DNA of 41,152 bases from Planctomycetota bacterium. Its GTDB lineage: Bacteria > Planctomycetota > UBA8742 > UBA2392. A program made the position numbers and the translations under genes. Below, piece by piece: positions 7,280-13,607 of the stretch (its first letter is position 1; each line of letters begins with the position of its first letter). The notes under the pieces are model-generated. The model saw only the letters and a list, made by a program, of their open reading frames with translations. It had not been told where the DNA came from and made no database searches. The stretch is taken from positions 113,997 to 155,148 of the forward strand of contig JAJVIO010000007.1 of the NCBI GenBank assembly GCA_022071975.1. The letters run 5' to 3'.

Positions 7280-8275
7280 ATGAAGACGATGATTGCAATG
7301 CTGCTGGCCTGCGCGCTGGCGCCGGCGCTGCTGGCCGGCAACACACTGACGGGCAAGGAGTGCCCGAACTTTTCGGCCACGCGGTTCATCAACCCGCCGG
7401 CTGACGGCAGGACCAGCTTTGAAGACTGCAAGGGCGAGGTGATCCTGGTGAAGCTGTGGGGCACGCACTGCGGGCCCTGCCTGCGCAGCATGCCGGAGGT
7501 GCAGGCGCTCTGGGAAAAGTTTGAGGGCAAGGGCCTGCACATCTTCATGGTGGAGCGCCAGAACAGCAGCGAGGCCGACATCCAGAAGGTGTACGACAGC
7601 AAGGGGTTGACCTTTCCGCAGGTGCTGGAAGGCGACATGGGCGGTTTCCCCGGCGTGGGAACCATCCCGTACGCCTACGTGATCGGCGTGGACGGCAAGG
7701 TGATCTTCGAGAACAACACCGGCTACGGCGCGGTGATTGAGCGGGAAATCGAGAAGATCAAGTACCTGGGCCTGGGCAAGAACGACGTGGCGCCGGGCCT
7801 GGAGAAAGCCGCCACCAGCTTCGCGAAGAAGGACTACGCCGCCGCCCGCGAAGAGGCCCAGCGGGCTAAAGACAAGGAAGGCGCGGGCGAGGACGTGGTC
7901 GCTGACGCGGACTACATCATCGGCCGCGTGGACGCCGTGATCGCCAACCTGCGCAAGCGCATCGACGCCGCCAAGGCCGAACGCCGTTACCACGAGGCGA
8001 TCGCGCTGCTTGGGGAGCTGTCCGGCAAGGAATTCAAGGGCATGGAGGCGGCAGCCACGGCCGCTGATGAGCTGAAAGAGCTGAAGAAGGACAGAGCGGT
8101 CAAGGAAGAACTGAAGGCCTGGGACGCGCTGGCCAAGACACTGGAAGCCAACGAAAAGGCCAAGAGCGCGGCGGACAAGAAGAAGAACCTGGAGGCTTTC
8201 ATCAAGAAGTACGAAGGCGCGGCGGCAGCCGGCGACGCACAGAAACAACTGGAATCCCTGGGCGCGGAAGAGTAA
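7280..8275 (+). CDS. TlpA-like thioredoxin-fold protein with CGPC active site
   Basis: A 331-residue paralogue of the preceding gene. The ATG at 7280 is preferred because GGAG lies 6 nt upstream; ATG 7277 is possible. It has signal peptide MKTMIAMLLACALAPALLAG, redoxin-like N-terminus, WGTHCGPC with Cys64 and Cys67, GLHIFMVERQ, a cis-Pro region near IPYAYVIGVDGKV, and a C-terminal Lys/Glu-rich helical region (RRYHEAIALLGELSGKEFKG) very like its neighbour. Expected to be an exported thiol-disulfide oxidoreductase; the helical part may be a TPR-like interaction domain. It sits between two similar hairpin terminators, suggesting duplication of gene plus terminator. Confidence 0.9.
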   Translation: MKTMIAMLLACALAPALLAGNTLTGKECPNFSATRFINPPADGRTSFEDCKGEVILVKLWGTHCGPCLRSMPEVQALWEKFEGKGLHIFMVERQNSSEADIQKVYDSKGLTFPQVLEGDMGGFPGVGTIPYAYVIGVDGKVIFENNTGYGAVIEREIEKIKYLGLGKNDVAPGLEKAATSFAKKDYAAAREEAQRAKDKEGAGEDVVADADYIIGRVDAVIANLRKRIDAAKAERRYHEAIALLGELSGKEFKGMEAAATAADELKELKKDRAVKEELKAWDALAKTLEANEKAKSAADKKKNLEAFIKKYEGAAAAGDAQKQLESLGAEE

Positions 8276-8290
8276 TCCGCACAGCGCCCG

Positions 8291-8317
8291 ACGGCCCGGC
8301 CAATGTGGCCGGGCCGT
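8291..8317 (+). terminator. Hairpin terminator after the CGPC paralogue
   Basis: Stem ACGGCCCGGCC (8291-8301) / GGCCGGGCCGT (8307-8317), extendable by one A-T pair, loop about 3 nt, followed by TT then GCGTTG. The sequence after the stem (GTTTGCGTTG) is the same as after the previous terminator. Confidence 0.7.
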
Positions 8318-8386
8318 TTGCGTTGCGGCGGTTTGTCCGTGAATCCTGACGGCAGGGGACTTAACCTGCGTACAGGAGGATGGACC

Positions 8387-9394
8387 ATGCTTACCCGTGC
8401 TGCGCTTGCGCTGCTGGTGCTGCTGGCTTGCCCGCTGTGCGCCGACGCACTGAAGGTCGGCCAGGAAGCGCCGAAATTCAAGGCCGGCGGCAACATCGTC
8501 AACCCGCCCGAGTTCGCCCGCGAACTCAAGGACAGCATCGGCGACGTCATCCTGATCTATGAGTGGCACAACCGCGACGGCACACGCGCCGGCCTGGCAG
8601 ACATCCAGAAATACCACGACAAATGGAACGGCCGCGGACTGCAGGTGTGGACCATCCACCGGCTGGACTTCGAGAAGTACCCCGAAGTTGACATCCTCGC
8701 GCGCAACGAGGGCTGGACCTTCCCCATCTGCATGGGCGGCTTCTATGACGAGAGCAACGACTTCTTCGGCTACAAGGACGGCAAGTCGTTCCGCACCACG
8801 GTGGTAGGTATCGACGGCAAGGTCGCCTACTACGGCAAAGACTCCGGCTGGAAAGCCGCCATGGACGCCGAGCTGGCCAAGGTGGTCTACCCCAACCTGG
8901 GCAAGCACGCGGTGTCCGACGGCGCCAAGGGACCGGCCGGTGACTTCGCCGAGCGCAAGTTCGGCAAAGCGCTGGTTGCCTGCGAAAAGCTGCTGGCCGG
9001 CGAGTTGCCTGACGACGTGAAGGCGGACGTGAGCCTGGTACAGCAGCGCGCGAACGAGCTGGCGGAAAAACGGCTCGAGCGCATCAAGGCCTGGAAGGAA
9101 GACAAACGCTACGACCTGGTGATGAAGACGCTCGAGGCGCTTGCCGGCGAGTACAAGACCCACCAGATCGGCACCGACGCCGAGGCCGAGATCAAGGCGC
9201 TCAAGAAGGACAAAGAGATCAAGAAAGAGCTGGGGGCCTTCGAGGCGCTCGACAAGCTGATCGCCAAGGACGGCAAGACCGATCCCCAGGGCTTCGTCAA
9301 CGCCCTGCGCGAGTTCGCCAAGCAGCAGAACCGCTTCCGTGCCGGCACCGTCGCCACGGAGCTGGCCGACCGCATCAAGGCCTACATGGAATGA
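8387..9394 (+). CDS. TlpA-like thioredoxin-fold protein lacking the CxxC cysteines
   Basis: A 335-residue third paralogue. The start at 8387 follows AGGAGGA at 6 nt spacing. Signal peptide MLTRAALALLVLLACPLCADA, then LKVGQEAPKFKAGG. At the place of WGTxCGPC it reads YEWHNRDGTRAGL (about residues 58-70), so both redox cysteines are missing. The fold otherwise continues (GLQVWTIHRLDFEK, TTVVGIDGKVAYYG) and ends in the same type of charged helical region (RIKAWKEDKRYDLVMKTLEAL). It is probably not a dithiol oxidoreductase; a binding, chaperone or scaffolding role beside the two redox paralogues is an inference. Confidence 0.85.
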   Translation: MLTRAALALLVLLACPLCADALKVGQEAPKFKAGGNIVNPPEFARELKDSIGDVILIYEWHNRDGTRAGLADIQKYHDKWNGRGLQVWTIHRLDFEKYPEVDILARNEGWTFPICMGGFYDESNDFFGYKDGKSFRTTVVGIDGKVAYYGKDSGWKAAMDAELAKVVYPNLGKHAVSDGAKGPAGDFAERKFGKALVACEKLLAGELPDDVKADVSLVQQRANELAEKRLERIKAWKEDKRYDLVMKTLEALAGEYKTHQIGTDAEAEIKALKKDKEIKKELGAFEALDKLIAKDGKTDPQGFVNALREFAKQQNRFRAGTVATELADRIKAYME

Positions 9395-9422
9395 GCCGGC
9401 AGCGCGCTTCGTTGCAACTGGC

Positions 9423-10067
9423 ATGACGGACTTCAACTCCGAGCGCGAGAAGATGGTGGCGCGGCAGATCGCGGCCCGCGGGGTGAAGGACCCGCGGGTG
9501 CTGCAGGCCATGCGCGAGGTGCGGCGCGAGGAGTTCGTGGACGCGCTGCGCGCGCACTATGCCTACGACGACGGCCCGCTTCCCATCGGCAAGGGCCAGA
9601 CCATAAGCCAGCCCTACATTGTCGCCTGGATGACCGAGCTGCTGCAGATCGGGACCGATGACATTGTGCTGGAAATCGGCACCGGCTGCGGCTACCAGAC
9701 GGCCGTGCTGGCAAGGCTGGCGAAACACGTCTACAGCATGGAAAGAATCGCCGAGCTTTCACAGCAGGCCGCGCTGAACCTGGCGCGGGCCGGGGTCACG
9801 AATGTCACGCTGGCGGTTGGCGACGGCTACGAGGGCTGGCCTGAGCACGCGCCCTACCCCTGCATCATCTCGGCGGCGGCGCCGACGGATGTGCCGGAAG
9901 CCTTGACGCGTCAACTTGCGCCGGGCGGTCGGCTGGTGCTGCCGGTGGGCGGGCGCAGCTTCCAGGAGATGGTGCGCGTGACGAAGCAGCCCGACGACAG
10001 CCTGAAGCGCGAATACCTGGGCAACGTAGCCTTCGTGCCGCTCGTGCACGGGATAGAACGCCGGTAG
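9423..10067 (+). CDS. pcm: Protein-L-isoaspartate O-methyltransferase
   Basis: A 214-residue cytosolic SAM-dependent methyltransferase that repairs isoaspartyl residues in aged proteins. Motifs: N-terminal REKMVARQIAARGVKDPRVLQAM, the family signature GQTISQPYIVAWMTELL, the SAM-binding VLEIGTGCGYQTAVLA, and IISAAAPTDVPEALTRQL, followed by PGGRLVLPVG. The length is normal. The ATG at 9423 begins MTDFNSER; a longer frame from 9339 overlaps the upstream gene and adds no conserved sequence. The gene starts 28 bp after the upstream stop and has only a weak ribosome binding site, so it may be co-expressed with the upstream paralogues. Confidence 0.95.
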   Translation: MTDFNSEREKMVARQIAARGVKDPRVLQAMREVRREEFVDALRAHYAYDDGPLPIGKGQTISQPYIVAWMTELLQIGTDDIVLEIGTGCGYQTAVLARLAKHVYSMERIAELSQQAALNLARAGVTNVTLAVGDGYEGWPEHAPYPCIISAAAPTDVPEALTRQLAPGGRLVLPVGGRSFQEMVRVTKQPDDSLKREYLGNVAFVPLVHGIERR

Positions 10068-10077
10068 TGCCTGCGGC

Positions 10078-10389
10078 TCATCGCTCCAGTTCGCGCTGCA
10101 GCCTGTCTACTTCATCAAGCAACTTCAGGAAGCTGCGGCCGAACGCGGTGAGTTCGTACTCCACGCGCGGAGGAACCTCGGGGAAGCTGTGCTTGCGCAG
10201 GATCCCGTAACGCAGCATCTTGTTCAGTCGCTCGGTCAGCACTTTCTGCGTCAAGCCTTCAGCGCTGCGGGCCAGCGCACCGGGCCGGCTCACGCCACCG
10301 CGGATCTGGGCCAGGACATGCAGCGACCACTTGCAGCCGACAATGCTCTCGACCATCCGATGCACGGAAGTTTCTTTTCGGCCAGCCAT
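10078..10389 (-). CDS. HxlR-family winged-helix transcriptional regulator
   Basis: A 103-residue DNA-binding protein with the HxlR pattern: VESIVGCKWSLHVLAQI near the N-terminus, GLTQKVLTERLNKMLRYGIL in the recognition region, then VPPRVEYELTAFGRSFLKLLDEV. Members usually control an adjacent divergent gene in response to redox or electrophile signals. Here the divergent neighbour encodes a small CxxC thioredoxin, and an 8-bp-arm palindrome lies between them. There is no cysteine in the usual N-terminal sensor position; the single Cys is in VGCKW, so the signal is unclear. It is convergent with pcm, 10 bp apart. Confidence 0.9.
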   Translation of the reverse strand: MAGRKETSVHRMVESIVGCKWSLHVLAQIRGGVSRPGALARSAEGLTQKVLTERLNKMLRYGILRKHSFPEVPPRVEYELTAFGRSFLKLLDEVDRLQRELER

Positions 10390-10419
10390 CTCAATTCACA
10401 CCGTTTTGTGGGTACCCCA

Positions 10420-10441
10420 CCGCAAAGTGCCTGCTTTGCGG
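10420..10441. promoter_or_regulatory. Palindromic operator candidate between hxlR-like gene and thioredoxin gene
   Basis: Perfect 8-bp arms CCGCAAAG (10420-10427) and CTTTGCGG (10434-10441) with a 6-nt spacer, in the 112-bp divergent intergenic region. HxlR proteins bind short palindromes near their own promoters, so this is the best candidate site. Promoter boxes were not assigned. Confidence 0.5.
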
Positions 10442-10501
10442 CTTTGGCGGACATCTTACTTTTTCGCCACGGGGGCAGTGATAGACCAACAGGAGAAAGC
10501 C

Positions 10502-10738
10502 ATGAAAAGCAAAGCCGTATTTTACCACGCAGGATGCCCGGTTTGCGTCGCCGCGGAAGAGCAGGTCGCCGCAGCCATTGACAAGTCAAGGTTTGTAGTC
10601 GAGGTGGTGCACCTGGGTGAGCAGAGGGACCGCCTGCCCGAAGCCGAACGCAGCGGCGTAAAGTCCGTGCCGGCCCTGGTATTGAACGGTGCGACCTTCC
10701 ATATCAACCATGGAGCGGACCTCTCGGCGCTGAAGTAG
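10502..10738 (+). CDS. Small thioredoxin/glutaredoxin-like protein with CPVC
   Basis: A 78-residue cytosolic protein starting at ATG 10502, with AGGAGA about 6 nt upstream. It begins MKSKAVFYHAGCPVCVAAEEQV (redox motif C12-P-V-C15), has a central VVHLGEQ strand and the cis-proline segment VKSVPALVLNG typical of thioredoxin-fold proteins. It is shorter than thioredoxin and nearer glutaredoxin or the small-thioredoxin type. Divergent from the HxlR regulator, which probably controls it. The likely role is dithiol exchange in a redox or detoxification response; the partner is unknown. Confidence 0.85.
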   Translation: MKSKAVFYHAGCPVCVAAEEQVAAAIDKSRFVVEVVHLGEQRDRLPEAERSGVKSVPALVLNGATFHINHGADLSALK

Positions 10739-10752
10739 TCACCGTATGCGGA

Positions 10753-10788
10753 GGCCGGGCCTGCATCGCTTGCGGTGCGGGTCCGGCC
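10753..10788. terminator. GC-rich hairpin between convergent genes
   Basis: Outer arms GGCCGG (10753-10758) and CCGGCC (10783-10788), and an inner stem GCATCGC (10763-10769) / GCGGTGC (10772-10778). It lies between the stops of the small thioredoxin gene (plus) and thrB (minus), so it may serve both. There is no clear T tract. Confidence 0.5.
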
Positions 10789-10797
10789 GACGAGTTC

Positions 10798-11793
10798 TCA
10801 AAGCGCTTCGTACAGTAGGCCCTGCTTGTCGATTTCGGGCGTCAGCGCCTGGGCTTCCATGCCGTGGCGCTCGTAGGCCTGCTTCATGGCCTCGGCCACA
10901 GGCTTCATGTCGCCTTTGCCGATGGCGATCATGGCCCCGCCCGCACCGCTGATCGTGACGCCATACGCGCCCGCCGCCGTGGCGCTTTCCACGATGTCGT
11001 CGAAGCCGGCGATCATGGCCTTGCGGTGCGGCACGTGCAGGCGGTCGTCGAAGCCCGCTGAGATGGCCTCGGGCTTGCCGGTTTTCAGGCCGTAGAGCAG
11101 GGTCAGCAGCGCGCGCTGGTTGCTGACGGCTTCGCTGCGCTTCAGCTGCTCCGGCAGCCAGCTGCGGGTTGCGCCGGTGCTCTCCTTCAGCGTCTGGGAA
11201 GGAACTGCCAGCGCCACACGCAGCTCTTCATGCATCTTCAACGGCGTGGCCCGGGCTTCGCCGCCCATCTGCAGCACGGCCTGCAGGCCGCCGTAGGTGG
11301 CGGCCGCGGCGTTGTCCGGGTGGCCTTCGATCTCGTTGGCGTCGTTGAAAACGTCGTCCTGGTCGGCCTTGCCCCTGCGCCACAACTCCGCGATCGCGGC
11401 GCCGGCCACGGTGGCGGCAGCGCTGGAGCCAAGCCCCTGGGCGATGGGAATGGTGCTGGTGATGCGGGCCTTGAGCTGTTTGGGCAGGTAGTACTCGGGC
11501 CCGCCGCGCAGGATGGCCTTCACGAAGGAAGTGGCCAGCAGGTTGGGCTCGCCGGAATGCTCGATGCTGAAGCTCAGCAAAGTGCCGCCGTAGTTGCAGT
11601 TGGGCTCAACGGCCTGGCGCCACCAGTCAAGCGGATCGTCGAAGTCATGCAGCTTGACCTTCTCGGGCGACCACTCGACGGTCGCTTCCAGCCGCAGCTC
11701 AAGCGCCAGGGCCAGCACGTCAAAGCCGGGACCCAGGTTAGCGCTCGATGCTGGAACCGAAATACGTACTTTGTTCACGCTCGACGATGTCAC
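10798..11793 (-). CDS. thrB: Homoserine kinase
   Basis: A 331-residue GHMP-family kinase phosphorylating L-homoserine to O-phosphohomoserine for threonine synthesis. Motifs: N-terminal VRISVPASSANLGPGFDVLALAL, the ATP-binding glycine/serine loop IPIAQGLGSSAAATVAGAA, and the C-terminal GAYGVTISGAGGAMIAI. The start is a GTG at 11793 with AAGGA 8 nt upstream; this overlaps the end of hom by 56 bp. A second GTG at 11778 is possible. The overlap indicates tight co-expression with hom. No threonine synthase gene is in the window. Confidence 0.95.
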   Translation of the reverse strand: MTSSSVNKVRISVPASSANLGPGFDVLALALELRLEATVEWSPEKVKLHDFDDPLDWWRQAVEPNCNYGGTLLSFSIEHSGEPNLLATSFVKAILRGGPEYYLPKQLKARITSTIPIAQGLGSSAAATVAGAAIAELWRRGKADQDDVFNDANEIEGHPDNAAAATYGGLQAVLQMGGEARATPLKMHEELRVALAVPSQTLKESTGATRSWLPEQLKRSEAVSNQRALLTLLYGLKTGKPEAISAGFDDRLHVPHRKAMIAGFDDIVESATAAGAYGVTISGAGGAMIAIGKGDMKPVAEAMKQAYERHGMEAQALTPEIDKQGLLYEAL

Positions 11794-13087
11794 GGTAGTT
11801 GTCCTTGTCCAGGCGGATCAGCTGCACACCGCCCGTTCCATCCTGCCGACCGATTTTTGGAAGCGCCGCCATCATACGGCTTTCTTCGATTACGTCCGTA
11901 ATCACCCCGAGGAAATTCACCCCTTCGTGCTCAAGCTGTGCGTGCGAAAGCACCACCAGCCCCTGCGCCTCCAGTGCGCTGAGGGTGTCGTTGACCTGTG
12001 GCGCATCCACCCGCATGCGCAGGAAATAGCACAGCCGCAGGTTCGCCGTGTCCGCCAGCGACAGCTCCGCACCCGCGCGTTTGAAGCCGGGTAACGTGCC
12101 GACCTGCGGGCGCTGCACCAGCTTCACGATGTCGTTCAGCACGGCGCTGGCCGTTGGCAGCTCGCCGGCGCCCTTGCCCAGGAACGTGAGTTCCTTGAAG
12201 CCGGGCCCCTCCAGGATGATGGCGTTGAACTCGGAGTCCACGTCCGCCAGCAACTCGCCGCGGTGCACCAGCGCCGGGTGCACCCGCAGGCTCAACCCCT
12301 CGTCGCCGCGGCGCGCCGCCGCCACCAGCTTGATGCGGTGGTCCAGCTCGAGCGCGAGGCGGATGTCCACCTGGCTGACCCTGGTGATGCCCTCGGTGTG
12401 CACCTTTTCGGGCGGGACGTACGCCCCGAAGGCCTTGTACGCCAGCAGGGTCAGCTTTTCGGCGGCGTCGATGCCCTCGACGTCGAGCGTGGGGTCCGCC
12501 TCGGTGAAGCCTTTTGCAGCGGCGTCCTTCAACGCGTCGGCGTATTCGCAACCGGCGCGCTCCATGAAGGTGAGAATGTAATTGGTGCTGCCGTTGATCA
12601 CGCCCTTCACCAGGCTGAGCTCTTCGCAGGCCAGGCTGCGGTCCAGCACCTCGATGATCGGGATGTGCGCCGCCGCCGCGGCTTCAAAGCCGATGCCCGC
12701 GCCGCCCTGCGCGGCAGCCTCAACGTAGCGGCCCATGCTGCGTGCCAGGCCCGACTTGTTGGCGCTGACCAGCGGCACGCCGCGGGCAAGGGCCGCGCAG
12801 CCGGCCTCGACGGCGGTGGTGTTGCCGCCCATGACTTCGACCAGCAGGTCGATGCCGGGGTCGTTCGCGACGGCCATCGGATCGGTTGTGAGGGTGACTC
12901 CCGCAAGGTTGACCCCGCGGGGCTTGCCCGGGTCCCGCACGGCCAGGTGGGTCAAACGCAGGTCGAAGCCGTTGGCCCGAAAGTCGGCGTGGTGCTTGTC
13001 CAGCAGCTTCACCACGCCGCCGCCGACCACGCCGCAGCCCAGCATGCCGAGGTTGATGGTTCGCAGGTTTTCGGTTGGTCTGCTCAT
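11738..13087 (-). CDS. hom: Homoserine dehydrogenase (with C-terminal ACT-type region)
   Basis: A 449-residue NAD(P)-dependent enzyme reducing aspartate semialdehyde to homoserine, the branch point to threonine and methionine. The N-terminal Rossmann motif is LGMLGCGVVGGGVVKLL; LLVEVMGG and VSANKSGLAR follow; the catalytic domain carries VKGVINGSTNYILTFME and DPTLDVEGIDAAEKL. The last ~90 residues (LRLCYFLRMRVDAPQVNDTLSALEAQG) look like an ACT domain, usually the threonine feedback site. Normal length. It lies 70 bp downstream of the sulfur-carrier gene, with a GGGGTC-type inverted repeat between. Confidence 0.95.
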   Translation of the reverse strand: MSRPTENLRTINLGMLGCGVVGGGVVKLLDKHHADFRANGFDLRLTHLAVRDPGKPRGVNLAGVTLTTDPMAVANDPGIDLLVEVMGGNTTAVEAGCAALARGVPLVSANKSGLARSMGRYVEAAAQGGAGIGFEAAAAAHIPIIEVLDRSLACEELSLVKGVINGSTNYILTFMERAGCEYADALKDAAAKGFTEADPTLDVEGIDAAEKLTLLAYKAFGAYVPPEKVHTEGITRVSQVDIRLALELDHRIKLVAAARRGDEGLSLRVHPALVHRGELLADVDSEFNAIILEGPGFKELTFLGKGAGELPTASAVLNDIVKLVQRPQVGTLPGFKRAGAELSLADTANLRLCYFLRMRVDAPQVNDTLSALEAQGLVVLSHAQLEHEGVNFLGVITDVIEESRMMAALPKIGRQDGTGGVQLIRLDKDNYRDIVEREQSTYFGSSIER

Positions 13088-13118
13088 GGATTTCGGATTG
13101 AAGAATTTGAGCAGAGAA

Positions 13119-13195
13119 GGGGTCAGGCACCTTTTCCGCCTCGACTCCTGATCCTGGCTACGCCCGGTTCACTCGCGGAAAAGGAGCCAGACCCC
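13119..13195. repeat. GGGGTCAGGCACC-type inverted repeat overlapping the end of the MoaD-like gene
   Basis: Arm 1 (13119-13139, starts GGGGTCAGGCACC, ends TTTTCCGC) and arm 2 (13175-13195, starts GCGGAAAAGG, ends CAGACCCC) are complementary at 19 of 21 positions across a 35-bp spacer. Arm 2 lies inside the MoaD-like coding sequence and covers the codons for GGLAPFPR. Short GGTCAGGCACC/GGAGCCAGACC sequences of this type occur in many bacterial genomes; the family name is not known to me. Confidence 0.8.
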
Positions 13196-13463
13196 CCGCG
13201 ATGGCCGGCACGATCGAGAGGTGGTCGCCGTCCTTGAGCGGCGTGGCGAGGTTGTCCATGAAGCGGATGTCCTCGTCGTTGAGGAACACGTTCACGAAAC
13301 GGCGCACGTTCCCCTGCTCGTCGCAGATGCGGGCCTTGATGCCCTTGTGCGCGGCTTCCAGCGCGTCCAGGGCCTCGCCCACGGTGCGGGCTTCGACGTT
13401 GACCTCGGCCGCATTGCCGGTGAGGTTGCGCAACGGTGTCGGGATACGAATCAGGTTCGTCAT
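13158..13463 (-). CDS. MoaD/ThiS-family sulfur carrier with a C-terminal tail after Gly-Gly
   Basis: A 101-residue beta-grasp protein. The start at 13463 (MTNLIRIPTPLRNL) is chosen over an upstream in-frame start because conserved sequence begins here and AGGGA lies 7 nt upstream. It has RRFVNVFLNDEDIRFM, LKDGDHLSIVPAIAGG. In working carriers the C-terminal Gly-Gly is adenylated and thiocarboxylated; here GG is followed by LAPFPRVNRA, encoded by the 13119-13195 repeat and its spacer. The gene lies just upstream of hom and thrB. Known sulfur-carrier pathways (CysO with Mec, HcyS with HcyD) remove extra C-terminal residues with a JAMM-type protease, so the tail may be processed. Otherwise the protein is disabled. 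Confidence 0.85.
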   Translation of the reverse strand: MTNLIRIPTPLRNLTGNAAEVNVEARTVGEALDALEAAHKGIKARICDEQGNVRRFVNVFLNDEDIRFMDNLATPLKDGDHLSIVPAIAGGLAPFPRVNRA

Positions 13464-13548
13464 GGCAAAGTCCCTGCAGGTTGTGGCCCGTGAGGGCGGG
13501 AGAATAACAAGGAGCAACCACCCTTCCAGTAGGGGTGCGGCGCCCGGA

Positions 13549-13591
13549 AACTACGTGAGGCAGGCGCAACCGGCGCCTGCCTCACGTAGTT
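13549..13591. terminator. Strong 19-bp hairpin terminator
   Basis: Perfect inverted repeat: arms 13549-13567 (AACTACGTGAGGCAGGCGC) and 13573-13591 with a 5-nt loop. It lies 16 bp beyond the stop of the minus-strand TPR/HTH gene and upstream of the MoaD-like gene, so it separates the two transcripts. On the minus strand the stem ends in TTT. Confidence 0.85.
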
Positions 13592-13607
13592 CTTCTGAAC
13601 GGTACTG

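Noticed and set aside
7253..9511. Long minus-strand ORF (752 aa) opposite the TlpA-like genes
   Set aside because: Antisense shadow of GC-rich coding sequence; no family motifs, while the plus strand has clear signal peptides, ribosome sites and domains.
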